Below, one piece after another: positions 13,001 through 25,086 of a stretch of 64,000 nucleotides of DNA. Source of the stretch: Bradysia coprophila (Eukaryota; Arthropoda; Insecta; Diptera; Sciaridae); contig NW_023503423.1 in NCBI RefSeq assembly GCF_014529535.1, positions 5,318,473-5,382,472 of the forward strand, given 5' to 3'. How positions within the stretch are numbered: position 1 is the stretch's first letter; each line of letters starts with the position of its first letter. Made by a program: the position numbers and the translations under genes. The notes under the pieces are model-generated. The model was not told the origin of the DNA. It searched no databases and saw only the letters and a list, made by a program, of their open reading frames with translations.

Positions 13001-16000
13001 TAATTGTTTAAAATCCTTGGCTAGATTTCATTCACACATTCGATTTTGTTGTTTTTTTTTTCTTCGAATCATGTGTGCTGTATTGTAGAGTGTCGCTGAG
13101 AGTGATCATTTAAGGTGATTTATTCGATTTTTGTTGTCATTTCTATTGAGTTATCGGACCAAAAGAAATCGTAATGCAGTCGACAATTTAATGATCATTC
13201 AATTAATGTCATTTATTACGAATGCAGAATCGTTTAAAGAAAATTTATTTAACAAAGAACTCGGAAAAGGTTAAATAGCTTGCACATTATTTATATGGGA
13301 GATGCACAGACTGGAGTTGTGATTTATTAGCTCAGACGGTGTTGATTCATAAATGCATTCGTCGAAAGGAATTATTCTGAGTGAAACAAAAAATAATCAG
13401 AGTTTTCATCTTATTCAGACCTTGCGAGGATTGTCAACCTGAGGCGAAGCAGATAAAGTATCGTATCTCGCATGTGCAAAAGTCCAGTTAGGAACAAGAT
13501 TTTTTGGACAGCAGTGCGATCCTCATTTTCACAACGTAGATGCTATTGGCACGTCATTTCGCCTGCGAATAGTCTATGTAAAAGGGAAAATGCTATTGGC
13601 AGGCGCCTGCGAATAGTCACTAAATTCAATTTCCACTCCGTTTGCGTGACAGTTCTTTTGTTCTATTTTACAACTGTCATGTAAACGGAGGCTAAACGGA
13701 GTGCTCTTTTTAAGTGTAAACTATACTTTAGGTCTTTTATATTGGGAATATGTCCCATGACAAGTAACGCACCAACTGTACCGTTTTAACGATACTGATA
13801 GTCGGTATTTTAAGTATAGATACCGGTATGAACCATTTACAATCGGTATTGGTATTGACTTCTTCCCTGTGAAATATGTGATTTTGACATGTTTCTGTTT
13901 CATTAATTTTCAAATCTGTTTTTTGTGTTGATTTTGACATCACAGTAGATAAAATCTTGTTTCTAACGCATTAGTAAACGGTGAATTTAGGCACACGATG
14001 CGTTGCCGAACTCGCTTCGCTCGTATCTCACATCTAGTTCACAAGACAACTCCATTTACTAAATAGTTAGCAAGATAGCTTCGGCTTCGCATCGGGATGA
14101 TTATAGACATCTAGTGCGATAAAATACCTTTGCACGATTCTTGTTTCATAAATACCTATTATTTGCATCGTCTCTATCGAAGTAGTGCGTAAATAGATTT
14201 TCATATATGCACCAGTGCCCAGCAGTGCCTATATAAGCGAAAATATTTTCACGATTTTGATTTTCTCAAATTTTCGTGAATTTTCGCAAAAAGTTTTTTG
14301 TGAAAATTTGAGAAAATCGCGAAATCTGAGAAATATCGTGAAAATGTTTTCACGAATATAGGCACTGGAGGAAAAGGAGGATCCTACTGATACTCACCAA
14401 TCACCAAATCTTGGTCCTAACTTGTGCCTAAAATGTAAATTCGGCTATGTTTTGTCAGCCTCCAGTTGACAATTTTCCCATATTTTTCACCAAATTTCCA
14501 GCAAGGCACATGCTGCGTCAATAGATATCAAGAAATGGGTTTCTACTCTTCAACCAGTAAGAGTACAAGATGTTTGTCTAGTTTTCAATATCTTTTTAAT
14601 GATAAATTACGAACTCTGTGGAGGATCCTGGTGCTGTAAATCATACACAGGCGCCAAAAGAGCGAATTTTCGCGCAATATTAAACCGTTGACTTTTATTG
14701 CTTTCATAGTTTTTGTTCGCCAATTAACACAATAAATTTATTAATAGTTCACTCTGTATATTCTATGACGATTAAATTCGGTCTGCTGGTTTTCTTTGTT
14801 GTTGGCAACTATTGGGCTTATTAAATTCTGCTTGTAAAATACTTAATTTGACTGAATTAATGATAATCTATGAATAACGTTAGTGCGTTGAGCCATATAT
14901 TCTGAAGCATTTCTTTACTCGTCTGCTTTCAATTCCCTAAGAGATTAATTTAAAAATGGTATCATATGGAATATTATTTTGAGCGAGGAAGGGGTCCTTA
15001 AGAATAGTCATCTGTTATCGACAGCGAAAACAAAAACTAGGCCCCACCTTATGGGTGGGTCAGGTCCCTTGACTGACAAATTTTCTCAATAAATTTTTTG
15101 CTATTGTTACAAAAATATCATAAAACTATCGATTCTTATGCAACCGTAACCTTAAATATTCGCAACGCGACAGTATAAGAACTCCTATAAGAACTGACAA
15201 GGTACGAATTCTTAAAGTTACGAAAATACGAGAATCTGCACACTGACTTGTTTTCTTATAAATTGCGCATTCCTTTAATTTTATCAACGTACTTCAAGCA
15301 TGAGTGATGCTCTAAATAGGGTGCTGAAACTTGACAGTGTGTTAAATAAATTCAAAACTCTGTAATAGTTATTTATACAACCGAGTGATAAATGTTTTTT
15401 TATGCACTAGATGTGTAGATTGTCACTCGAGACCGCAGGTCGAGTTTGACAATACAAATCGTGTGCCTAAAAAACATTTATTATCGAGTTGTATACAACG
15501 TTTTTCGCAATAAAGGCAAAAGAAAATCCTACTTTTCGTCACTTGTTGCGAAAAAAACCGTTTCATACAAAATAGTACTCTATTTGGCAGCTGTTGACTA
15601 TGATTACTTTTGCTTGAAGTGCGTTGATTTTATTCAAAACAAATTTTTAGAATGAACAATGCATGCTAAGTCTTAAATTTTCAAACGATCTTAAGTCCTA
15701 TTGTCTGCTATAATAGGTATTGAAAAGATTTCTTGCTTATTGAACAAAAATTAAAACTCGTTCATTTTTTTATGCAAACAACGAAATCACTCATAAAAAT
15801 CTTTTCGAAATAACTTCTCGATTATTACTCCTTTACTTTCCATTAACGAATTTCAGTCCTCGTCGATTAAAAAAACGTTTTTGGAGATCCGTTCATAATT
15901 ACTCGAGTTATCTTGTTTTCAAGCGTCGAAATGAAAATTCTTTCGGGAATATCTTTAAGATCACCTGTCCTTCATAGCCCATCCTCGAACTTAACCTGAG

Positions 16001-19000
16001 GAATTTAGTTCTTCGTCTATTAAAAAAAAAGTTTTTGGAAATCCGTGTAGAATTACTCAAGTTATCGTGTTACCAAGGAATGAACAAAGTGTGACACACA
16101 TTTTCATGTATTTAAGGTGTTTGGTCATACATTCATGCATTTTCAATCAAAGTAGTGAACATTGTGAACAAACATCCGTAAGACCCATGATTTTCAAAGG
16201 GAATTAAGACTTTTTTAGCAAATAAATTTACTGAAAATTGGCCCCATTTGCTCATGAATAAGGTTTCCAACTCGTGTGATTACGGCCCTCGCTTCGCTCT
16301 GGCCGCAACGTTCACACTCGTTTATTTTTTTTCTAGCATAGACAGCAAGAAGTGACACATAAATGTCTTTTCGGATCCACTATTTTCCATAACCGAACTT
16401 AACCCGAGTAATTTCAGTACTATAAGGATACCATATAGACAGATTATCTGGTTAACCCTCACAAATTTCAATCTAAGTCGAATAATTTTTCAAGACAAAA
16501 ATTATTTTAGGGATATCTCAGAGATCCCCGGTCCGTCTAAGACCAATCGTGGCATTAAGCGACGAGACAAAAATTCTTTGGGGAATATCTTTAAGATCAT
16601 CGGTCCTTCATAGCCCATGTTTGAACTTAACCTGAGGAATTTAATTCCTCGTCGAATAAAAAAAGTTTATGGAAATCCGTTTAGGATTAGTCAAGTTATC
16701 GTGGCATCAAGCGACGAGGCAAAAATTCTTTTGGGAATATCTCGGATATCTCCCTTCCTTCATAGCCCATCTTGGAACTTAACCTGAGGAATTTAATTCC
16801 TCGTCGATTAAAAACAAGTTTTTGGAAATCCGTTGAGAATTACTCAAGTTATCGTGGCATCAAACGACGAGACAAAAATTCTTTTGGGAATATCTCGGAG
16901 ATCTCCGGTCCTTCATAGCCCATCTTCGAACTTAACTTGAGGAATTTAATTCCTCGTCGATTAAAAAAAAGTTTATGGAAATCCGTTTAGAATTACTCAA
17001 GTTATCGTGGCATCAAGGAATGAACAAAGTGTGACAAACATTTTCTGTATTTAAGGTTTTTGGTCATACATTCCATGTATTTTCAATCATAGTAGTGAAC
17101 ATTGTGTGACAAACATTTTAGAGTGTTTATCATCCGTAAGACCCATGACTTTCAGTCAAGGGAATAAGAGACGGGCTGCAACCAGTGATGTATACATATG
17201 GGAAAATTTCTGGTAAATCTATTGAAGTACAAGATTTTCGATTTTTGAATCAAACCACCGTATGACAGTAGAAAGCATTTTAAACACCAGAACTGACAGA
17301 TCTATTGACTCTAAATTACATATAAGCCTCGACATTGTACTTCCAAATTCCTACTGAAATTCTAACTGAAAAAAATCAGAGGAATATGTAAGCCTCTAAG
17401 GACAAAGTGATGTCGTGTGGAACCTAACACGTCAGTTATAGGTAATGTTTAACCGCTGGTCTGGTATAAGAAAAAAGTTAATTGGTTTAACCTAAGCCTT
17501 ATAATTATGAGGTGCGCTCTATTAAAAAGAAACTCGCTCTGTACGATGAACATTAACATTGAACTAAATCGTGAAGAATAGCAAACGAATAAATAATTCA
17601 TAGAGTAAAATTCCAACGTATAGGTAATTGCCCATACATAATTGTGATTATGCTGGTTACACTATTTGTAAACAACATGTTAGTTAATCTCAGTTAATTA
17701 AGTATCAAAGCACTTAAGTCTTTAGCGCAATTAATTATCAGCACGGACAACTGATGATGATAATTGGCCGTATAAATGGGATTTAAAGTAATAGGACTGT
17801 ACGTTGATGCGTGTGCCATTATAGTGTATATACGCAACATTGTTATTACAAAGTTAATTCGAGTATGAGAGAGAATTAATCATTTTCTTAATTGGAATCC
17901 GCAGACTCTACTGGAAAAGTAACAGATCATAGAATAACCGGTCAATTTAGAAATAAGTCAAGCCGAATATGGGATCCTCATCCACAATATTTAATCGACG
18001 CATTTGGTCTTCATTTACACCTACTTCTTTATCAAGACGGCAATTTTATACCAAATGACATGAAGGTAATCTAATTTGTCGATTTGGCATTTGATTGTTC
18101 ATTGAAATCGATACGCGTTTTTTTTGTTTTGATCGGCTGTTGTTCAGATCATTCATATGGGCAAAAATGAAACGATTCACAAAACGGAAGAAAATAAAGA
18201 TATTGAACGGCTGCAAGGCTGTTTTTATCGCGGCCATGTTAGAGGAGATGATCATTCGGTAGTGACGGTGTCATTGTGTGAAGGAATGGTTTGTGATATT
18301 TTCAAATGGATTCGAAAATAAATATTTAAAATTAAAATAAAATTTCGTCACAGCGAGGACACATCAAAACATCGACTGAATCATTCTTCATTCAACCAGT
18401 TGAACAGTACACAGTTGAGAATCCGAATATTTTACATAAAATAACGAGAGAACGAAAAATTGCTGATCATCCACTTGGCGATGATATATTCCAAGGATCA
18501 CAATGTGATACATGTAAGGATAAAGGTAAATCCGGATGCGACTAGAAAGCAATTTGCGAATCTCGGTAATTGAAAATGGTTTTCTCGATTATTTAGATTG
18601 CCATCACGATGACATGGTCATTCCTGATGAGGCAACCGAATCGACGAAACGTCGTAGAAGAAGTATTGCATCTAGTTTAGCAACGAACAGTGCCTATACC
18701 ATGGAGGTATTGGTCGCTGTTGACAAGAAAATGAAAGATTATCACGGTGATAATTTAAATGCGTATGTGCTGACACTGATGTCTATAGTAAGTAGAATAT
18801 ACTTTGCCATGGACTTAAGAATGTTTCAATGCAGACAGGGGACATGACCAATTAGCGAATTCTAAGAAAAATGAAATTCATTGATTGAATAGATTGACAA
18901 TAGAAGTTTTTTGGTGAAATTTCATTTTTCTTATAATTCACTAATTCGACACGTTCCTTTTTTGTATTTGGATTTTCATGAAATTTTGTGTATATCAGTT

Positions 19001-22000
19001 GTACGAGCCTCACAAATTTCTTGGGACACATTTTCAGTTTAATTTTACTTACCTACAGGTGTCAAGCATCTACGCCGATGCCAGCATTGGTAATTCAATA
19101 AATGTGGCTGTTTCACACATTATTTTATTTAGAGATAGTTTACAGGACAAGTCAACTAATACAGGTGAATTGACTAATTTATAAATAGAAATGTTTGTGG
19201 TGTACATTACAGCCTTATTCTTGAATAAATCATTCTAGGCGTTCCGGCATCCGAAATGCTTTCTAGTTTCTGCAAATCCGTTCAATTAGATAGTTTACAT
19301 TATGATACTGCACTGCTATTGACAAGGTAAGTGTAAGTATCAAATTCACAAGAAATGCTTCTCGTAAAATCAAAGGGATTCTGTGTGAATGCGAATGAGT
19401 CCATGGTGTGTTCGATTGGTGAGATGGCTGTTAATTTTTGATGGTAAATTTTTCAGAGAACAAATATGTCGAAGTGCCAACGAGCAAAAATGTGATACAT
19501 TGGGTCTAGCTGAATTAAATACAATGTGCAAACGAGCATCTTGTGCTGTTGTACAGGACAATGGATTATCGGCAGCATTTACCATTGCCCATGAATTGGG
19601 ACACGTGTAAGATTTCGCTGATGCTTTCAGATGATCAACGGAAATTGATTTTATTTTCTCGTTCGTGCAGTTTAAGTATGCCCCACGATGATGATACAAA
19701 ATGTGCCGAATTTCGTAAGCCGGGAAAAACTCAACAGAACATCATGTCGAGAATGCTGGATCATAATACGCATCCGTGGTCATGGTCAGATTGCTCCAGA
19801 CATTATGTAACCGAGTTTTTAGAGTTAGTGTACCGCCAACTACATTGTCCGAACGGTTCATTCATGAATTTCTTTCTAGAAACAACAATGGCTTTTGCAT
19901 GCTAGACAAACCGAAAAAAGATATGATTGAAGTGGCAAGTAGACGATTAGCCGGTGAGAAATTTAGTGCCGATGAACAGTGCAAACTGGTGTTCGGTCCC
20001 GAATCGAGGGTGTGTTCGTACATGGTAAATAAATCCTGAACGATGACCAGTTGATCTGAAACGATTTAAGTTTTTTCTCTTCGTTCAGCCAACATGCGCT
20101 AGACTATGGTGTGGCAGTGACGACGATGCTGAGGGTTGTCGAACGCAGCACATGCCATGGGCTGATGGAACTGAATGCGGTCACGATCATTGGTGCCAAA
20201 GGGGTAAATGTGTACATCGGAACAGGCATGCAATTCAGAAAGTTGATGGAGGATGGGGTCCGTTTACTCAGTAAGTTAAAAGGAGGATTGTTGTGCTTAT
20301 GGTGAAGCAGACATTTTTTGTATGCTTCCTGCCAAAGTGGCTCACCGCTGAAAGACCACTGACCAATCGTCTCAAACAATTCCAGTTTCGACACATGCAG
20401 TCGTACTTGTGGCGGTGGCATACAGTCTGCAACACGTGAATGCAATTCACCGGTACCGGCAAACGGTGGCAAATATTGTATCGGAAATCGCATCAAATAC
20501 AAGTCGTGCAATACGCAAGAATGTTCACCGGATGCGGTCGATTTTCGTGGTGAACAGTGTGCCAATTTTAACAATAAAAATTATGGCATCACTGGCATCG
20601 TTGAAAATGATACGTGGATCCCGAAATATGGAGGTTCGTTGCTTTGAAATCGATTCTTGAATTTCACTTATTTTACTGAACTATAGTTCTACCGGGAGAC
20701 GAATGTAAACTGTATTGCAGGGTGGAGAAGACCAGCAATTATTTTCTATTGAAAGATAAGGTGAGGGAGGCTACCAAAAGATTTTGGAACTTGAAATTTC
20801 CTTAAAAAAAAATTAAATTTCTGCAGGTTGTTGATGGAACATCGTGCACCCACGACAGTTTTCATAAATGCGTTAATGGTGTTTGTCGCGTTGCTGGATG
20901 TGATAACGAGCTTTCGTCTAATGCAACTTTAGGTAAGCCAAAATGTTGCTGTTTGTGGCACGAATTTAAAAATCTTCTTTTCGATGAACAGATAAATGCG
21001 GTGTCTGTGCCGGCAACAATAACACATGCATCGATATCCACGGAACATTCAATTCGAACCAATTGAAAAGGGGCAGTCGTCCATACTACTACTATGTAAC
21101 AACCATACCAAAGGGTGCATCGAATATTGAAATTATCCAACCCGGCTACCAGGACGATTTGAATTATATTGGTAAGTCTGGTGATAACTTGCAACCAGCA
21201 AAATAGAACTCAATTTCGATTCTATTTGTTCTGAAGCGTTGAGCGATGAGAAAGGCAACTATACGCTGAACGGAAACAACGTAATCACCCAGTATCCGCG
21301 AGTGTTTGCTTACGGAGGCGTAACATTCGAATATACCGGTACTAATACGACAATGGAGAGGGTTAACTCAAGCTTTGCGCGGAGAATCAAATTCGACTTG
21401 ACCGTTGAAGTAATGCGAGAAAGGGAAGTTATTGGAACCGAATTGTGTTTTCACTCAGATTCTTTGTAGATATTTTCGAGGCAAGAGAACCACTACCCCG
21501 ATTCGAATCTGATTCTGTATTCGTATACTCAATCTTTGAACGAACCGTCGTCGCAATTCCATCCGTATTATGTGTGGAAAATGAGTGACTGGAGCGAATG
21601 CGATCAAATCTGCAATGGGAAAAGGTACTACCGGTCTTCGGATGTTGTTCCATGCGATTCGTTTCTCTCATAAAATTAATTCCCAAACAGATTCCGATCG
21701 GGTATTTGCATCCAATCGGACAATGAGAAGGTCATTTCACCAAATAATTGTCTTCCGTCGAAAAAACCAAAAATTGAGTTCGAACACTGCAACAACCATT
21801 GCGAGATTGAGTAAGAATTGAATGCACACTGGTTCGGAGCGAAGTAAAAATAAATTAAATTTCAGCTGGGAGGTGACACGATCCGAATGCTCAGCCGCAT
21901 GTGGAGCTGGCGAACGGATTCTAAATCATAGATGCGTTCAGCGGCGCGTTGAAAACAATCAAACAATGATTATCGATGACTCGTATTGTCAACCAACCGC

Positions 22001-25000
22001 GAAACCAGTCGTATACGAGAGCTGCACTGGACCGTGCAAGAATGCTCGATGGGCGTATGATGAATGGGGACAGGTAATGAAAAAGTCGATTAACTGGCAG
22101 AAGATGTTCAACTGACTCTTGTCACAATAGTGTTCATTGTCGTGTAACGGAGGAATTCAGAGACGTAACATCCACTGCTTGTCAGATTCGAATGGCATCA
22201 AAATAAGCGAAAATTACTGTGCTCACATGGCTAGGGATATTTTGGAACGAACTTGCAACAATGAAGATTGTCCCACTTGGTCATATACCGCTGACGCACC
22301 GGTAAAATCAATTCAATTGTGTGGTGATCTGATCAGGGAACTAACTTTTTTCTCTTTTCATTTTTGCATCATCATCCTACAGTTACCACCAGCCGTTGTT
22401 CCAGTATTAAATGCGGCCGAAATATTACCGACCACATTGAACAACAACGTTTATGATGAAGTCTATCCAACATCTCCATCTCCATATCCGGTGGATCGTC
22501 GAACAGAGGGAAGGAAAATTGCAAGTCATATTCCAGTCCAAAGCACCAGGTAAAATGTCGAGCAAGAGTCGGACAGATCTTAGATCGATTATGATGGTTC
22601 CGTCCAGTCACCATTCTAAAGGAGCGAAATGATTTGCAATTCTTTTTCGCAGAATAAAATGGCAAACCAGCCGATGGGGTCCTTGTTCCGTAACATGTGG
22701 TACGGGCCAAATGATGCGCAGTGTAAAATGTTGGGATTCCGTTACACAGTTGGAAATCGACGATCAATATTGTGCGGAAGAGAAACCGACCAATGTATCG
22801 ATATGTAAGCATCCGGCCTGTCCCGAATGGAGCATTGGTCGTTGGGACGATGTAAGTAAATGTACTCGGCTAGATCGGGGACTATTCTAAGGAATGTAAA
22901 TCGGTGAACGAATTTCACAGTTTTTTCTCTCGAACTACACTCCTTGGAGTAGACACCCTGAGCTTGATGCATTCAGCTATGTACGACATCCGATTTATCG
23001 ATGTTTTTAATACAATTTTACTAATACACTCCCATCAAATCACATGCAGTGTAAATCTGATTGCACGAAATCTCGCCAAGTAACATGTCAATATCACAAT
23101 GGTGAAGTTGACGAACGGCTCTGTTCTGCCGATACAAAACCGAAAACTGTTGGCATGTGCTGCAAATTTAAATGGCGCTTAAAATGGTCACCTGTAAAGT
23201 ATATGCCGATTATAGCAAATGGGACAGTTGATTTTTGATGTTTCTTTTCTCTTTCTCACTGTTCAAGTGTTCAACGTCTTGCGGCACCGGCATCCAAAAG
23301 AGGAATCGTTTCTGTGTGCGCACACAAGTAAAAAGTAGTAAAAGTCGAACGCCACGACGTAAAGGTGAAATCGTAGATAATGTCTACTGCCAGAATATAA
23401 CCGTTCCTCTTCTGTCTCCACAACGAAAATATTGCTTTAGAAGAAATTGTAATCCACCCAAATGGGTTGCGTTTCCCTGGTCGAGGGTTAGTGTTGCATT
23501 TTCTTTACAATAATTTTTACTCGATTTATTTCTCGCTTTGTCGATATGTATAACGATCCGGATCTTTTTTCTCTTCTTCTCTTTTTCGCCGATTCAATTG
23601 CAGTGTTCGGTCGGTTGTGGCCACGGCTATGCATCTAGGGAGGTGAAATGCATGTCAGGAAAGGAGATTTTAGTCGATCAAAAGTGCAGCAAACTGGTGA
23701 AACCGATAAAAACGAAACATTGTGACGGCAAAACGGAATGCAAATGGAAACCGGAGGAGTGGAAGAGCGTAATTACCATAACTGGTTCCGGTTTAGACTC
23801 AATTTACTCATCATTTTCTATATATCTAGTGCACCTGTGCCGGTTACACCAAGCGAAGAGTGTTATGCTACGATACGAGATTGAACAAGCAATCGTATAG
23901 TTGTGCCGATCATGAGAAGCCACCTACAAAGAAGGCATGCACTCCACCGCCGAATTGTGAGTAACGAAGCAATCTGCAATAGCATTCAATAATGTACCGA
24001 TGTTATTTAGGTTCGTGCAAAGGGCTACACTCACGGGGCATATATAAGGACGGTGAATACGAGCTAATTGTGCGTGGACGAAATGTGTCGATATATTGCC
24101 ATAACATGAATACGTCCACTCCATTAGAGTATATAAGTTTGAATCGGGGTAAGTACTTCCCCCTCGTCGATTGACTTGCCAGTGTGAGAGTTCAAAACTC
24201 AACCCTCTGACAGTTTCGAATCAATCGTCTGATTTGCATGCAAAACAAAGGTGATTGAATCGGTTTAAGTTAAGCGAATGTAGTTGGTAGAACCGGTATT
24301 CAACATCAACACCGACTTGTACATCATAGATGGTACTAGGTTTGTCGCTTAGCCAACCACTGGCACAGTAATATATATTATGCACCTGTTGCCAAGATTG
24401 ATATTTTGACGTGTAGGACATTATTGCCCTAGCCGAAGGCGTGGGTTTTCAGGGCAGATTATTATTATTAACATCCAGGTTCATTGTAAGGAATGAAAGT
24501 TTCCTGAATATTCCCAAAAATTTCATGAGCTTGAGCGTACCTTCCTGGTTAACAAAACTCGATTTCCAACAGACCAAAACTACGCATCATACTACGAATA
24601 CCGTTCGGAGAACAGTAACGCATGCGTCCAGAGAAAGCATCATGATTGGCCGGACGATACGATTCCATCCGGCACCACTTACTTCTCGAAAGTACGATTG
24701 AGCTTACGTTCGCTGCAGATCATCGACGATGATCTGCAATTTGCTGTAACAACGGGTCGACGATCGCAAACCTTTGGTTCGGCCGGCGACTGTTACAGCA
24801 CAGTGCCATGTCCGCAGGGACGATTTTCAATAAATTTCGAAAGAACGAAATTTCGCATTAGACCGAAAACGGAATGGGAGACAAGAGGACAGAATGCCAC
24901 CATTTTGTATCATGCCAAAGTAAGTTGTTGCGTTGTGAAATTTGATTTTTTTTTTCATTTTAAAATTCGAAATGAATTCATTTTCAGTTGGAGCCACCTT

Positions 25001-25086
25001 ATCAGAAGGTAATTGCTCGATGTGGTGGATACTGTGGTAGTTGTTTCCCATCGAAAAGCACAACCATTCAATTAGAAATAATTTGA
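8866..25086 (+). CDS. AdamTS-A: ADAMTS metalloprotease with C-terminal GON domain (ADAMTS9/20, gon-1 class), 30 coding exons
   Basis: A secreted or pericellular zinc metalloendopeptidase of the ADAMTS family; relatives with a GON domain remodel extracellular matrix and support cell migration. I joined 30 exons with matching GT-AG boundaries and consistent phases: 8866-9049, 9795-10013, 17905-18065, 18148-18288, 18354-18525, 18597-18787, 19059-19164, 19239-19326, 19457-19606, 19671-19823, 19880-20024, 20089-20270, 20386-20633, 20687-20760, 20827-20932, 20992-21171, 21237-21409, 21470-21624, 21691-21810, 21866-22073, 22131-22301, 22383-22549, 22653-22851, 23050-23193, 23268-23486, 23604-23768, 23830-23956, 24011-24148, 24573-24919, 24988-25086 (stop TGA). 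The product is 1,643 residues: N-terminal hydrophobic segment, propeptide, catalytic domain, disintegrin-like, TSP1, Cys-rich, spacer, about eight more TSP1 units, GON. Linkage of exons 1-2 across the 7.9-kb intron rests on phase and on plausible propeptide continuity. The symbol is by class; orthology to the fly gene is inferred. Confidence 0.9.
10485..11662. mobile_element. Dispersed non-coding element with GACCCGTACGAA ends
   Basis: The 12-base word GACCCGTACGAA at 10485 is found inverted at 11651-11662, and a second inverted copy of CCCGTACGAAGT lies at about 11542-11553, so the true right end is uncertain. The interior carries a CTGT/CCGT microsatellite, repeated GATAACTTGAGTAAA-like words and pieces similar to the 153-bp array at 15.8-17.1 kb (AAAAAAGTTTATGGAAATC). 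No transposase frame or clean target duplication is seen. Confidence 0.45.
10613..10660. repeat. (CTGT/CCGT)n microsatellite
   Basis: About twelve tetranucleotide units alternating CTGT and CCGT, lying inside the dispersed element at 10485-11662. It keeps frames open on both strands, but the resulting peptides are low-complexity artefacts. Confidence 0.95.
13636..13690. repeat. Short hairpin repeat in ADAMTS intron 2
   Basis: The 19-base arm CTCCGTTTGCGTGACAGTT is inverted at the right as AACTGTCATGTAAACGGAG with two mismatches around a 17-base loop. A further CTAAACGGAG follows directly. It may be a MITE remnant. Confidence 0.6.
14224..14366. mobile_element. 143-bp palindromic MITE
   Basis: The ends AGTGCCTATAT and its inverse ATATAGGCACT bound an almost continuous palindrome rich in TTTTCACGA, TTTTCTCAAA and their complements, so the whole unit folds on itself. 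It is non-coding and lies in ADAMTS intron 2. Confidence 0.65.
15397..15551. repeat. Dispersed hairpin repeat, copy 1
   Basis: The core at 15402-15467 is an imperfect stem of TGCACTAGATGTGTAGATTG and ATTGTCACTCGA around the loop ACCGCAGG, returning through TCGAG, TGACAATAC and GTGTGCC. About 80 bases of 3' flank are shared with the copy at 42601-42749 (CGAGTTGTATACAACGTTTT versus CGAGTTGTGTACAACGTTTT). Two copies with shared non-stem flank mean a transposed repeat, not chance pairing. Confidence 0.7.
15553..15627. mobile_element. Fragment of the GCACTTCAAGCAA MITE family
   Basis: The segment TTTGCTTGAAGTGCGTTG and a preceding CATACAAAATAGTACTCTAT match the intact MITE at 44189-44349. Only one terminus is present, so this is a truncated copy. 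Confidence 0.6.
15840..17165. repeat. 153-bp tandem array with higher-order duplication
   Basis: The word GGAAATCCGTT recurs at 16671, 16824 and 16977, a spacing of exactly 153 bases, and at 15883 and 16037 (154 bases). Each unit includes ATTACTCAAGTTATCGTG, AAAATTCTTTTGGGAATATC, TCCTTCATAGCCCATC and CTTAACCTGAGGAATTTAAT. A second module (AATGAACAAAGTGTGACA to CCGTAAGACCCATGA) follows the array unit at about 16075-16200 and again at 17014-17150, so a larger block has been duplicated. It lies in ADAMTS intron 2. Confidence 0.85.
17905..18787 (+). CDS. AdamTS-A: ADAMTS exons 3-6: propeptide with furin site
   Basis: Exons 3-5 encode a reprolysin-type propeptide with the family-like motif [19 protein letters not shown] Cys-containing CDTC word stands near residues 287-290. 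Exon 6 carries KRRRR (residues 310-314), a strong proprotein-convertase site, so the mature enzyme should begin near Ser315. The catalytic domain opens with [13 protein letters not shown], typical of M12B peptidases. Confidence 0.9.
18597..20024 (+). CDS. AdamTS-A: ADAMTS exons 6-11: M12B catalytic domain
   Basis: The zinc site HELGHVLSMPH spans the exon 9/10 junction (His466, Glu467, His470, His476 by my numbering), followed by DD. The downstream Met of QNIMSRM (Met496) is the likely Met-turn. Exon 11 ends the domain with LDKP and a Cys-rich segment. All catalytic residues are present, so the enzyme is predicted active. Intron 6 is longer than its neighbours because it contains a hairpin MITE (18850-18946). 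Confidence 0.95.
18850..18946. mobile_element. 97-bp hairpin MITE in ADAMTS intron 6
   Basis: AATTAGCGAATTCTAAGAAA at the left pairs with TTTCTTATAATTCACTAATT at the right, and the arms continue inward through AATGAAATT. It explains why intron 6 is about four times the length of neighbouring introns. Confidence 0.7.
20089..20932 (+). CDS. AdamTS-A: ADAMTS exons 12-15: disintegrin-like, TSP1-1 and Cys-rich modules
   Basis: Exon 12 has the disintegrin-like module with the ADAMTS word [12 protein letters not shown]. The central thrombospondin type 1 repeat straddles exons 12-13 ([17 protein letters not shown]). Exons 13-15 hold the Cys-rich domain, including [17 protein letters not shown]. These modules act as exosites for substrate and matrix binding in the family. 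Confidence 0.92.
20992..21624 (+). CDS. AdamTS-A: ADAMTS exons 16-18: end of Cys-rich domain, spacer, start of TSP1-2
   Basis: Exon 16 begins with [13 protein letters not shown], the conserved Cys-rich/spacer boundary, then enters a beta-rich, Cys-poor spacer ([18 protein letters not shown]). Exon 18 passes into [14 protein letters not shown], the start of the second TSP1 repeat. The exon 17 donor is GAA|GTAATG and the exon 18 acceptor TTTGTAG; both keep phase 0. Confidence 0.9.
21470..23956 (+). CDS. AdamTS-A: ADAMTS exons 18-27: C-terminal TSP1 array
   Basis: I count eight TSP1 units after the spacer, often split by introns right before the first Cys. They begin near [60 protein letters not shown] and WKSCTCAG. 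A Pro/Thr-rich linker without cysteines (exon 22) divides the array after the third unit. The last unit has CTCAGYTKR in place of the usual CSxxCGxG. Vertebrate ADAMTS9/20 have more repeats, so this array is shorter. Confidence 0.88.
24011..25086 (+). CDS. AdamTS-A: ADAMTS exons 28-30: GON domain
   Basis: Exon 28 starts [19 protein letters not shown], the diagnostic opening of a GON domain, followed by VSIYCHNM and PLEYISL. Exon 29 (24573-24919) carries [20 protein letters not shown] and exon 30 ends with a CGGYCGSC motif before the stop. This roughly 190-residue module defines the gon-1/ADAMTS9/20 subgroup. Intron 28 (424 bp) is the largest in the 3' half. Confidence 0.93.

Larger units (their letters stand above)
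10014..17904 (+). other. 7.9-kb ADAMTS intron 2, repeat-rich, no exon recognised
   Basis: The span between propeptide exons 2 and 3 shows no reading frame with family similarity. It contains the dispersed element at 10485-11662, two hairpin repeats (13636-13690, 14224-14366), a hairpin-family copy with a MITE fragment (15397-15627) and the 153-bp tandem array (15840-17165). Small extra propeptide exons cannot be excluded. The rest is AT-rich sequence in which I see nothing. Confidence 0.6.
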
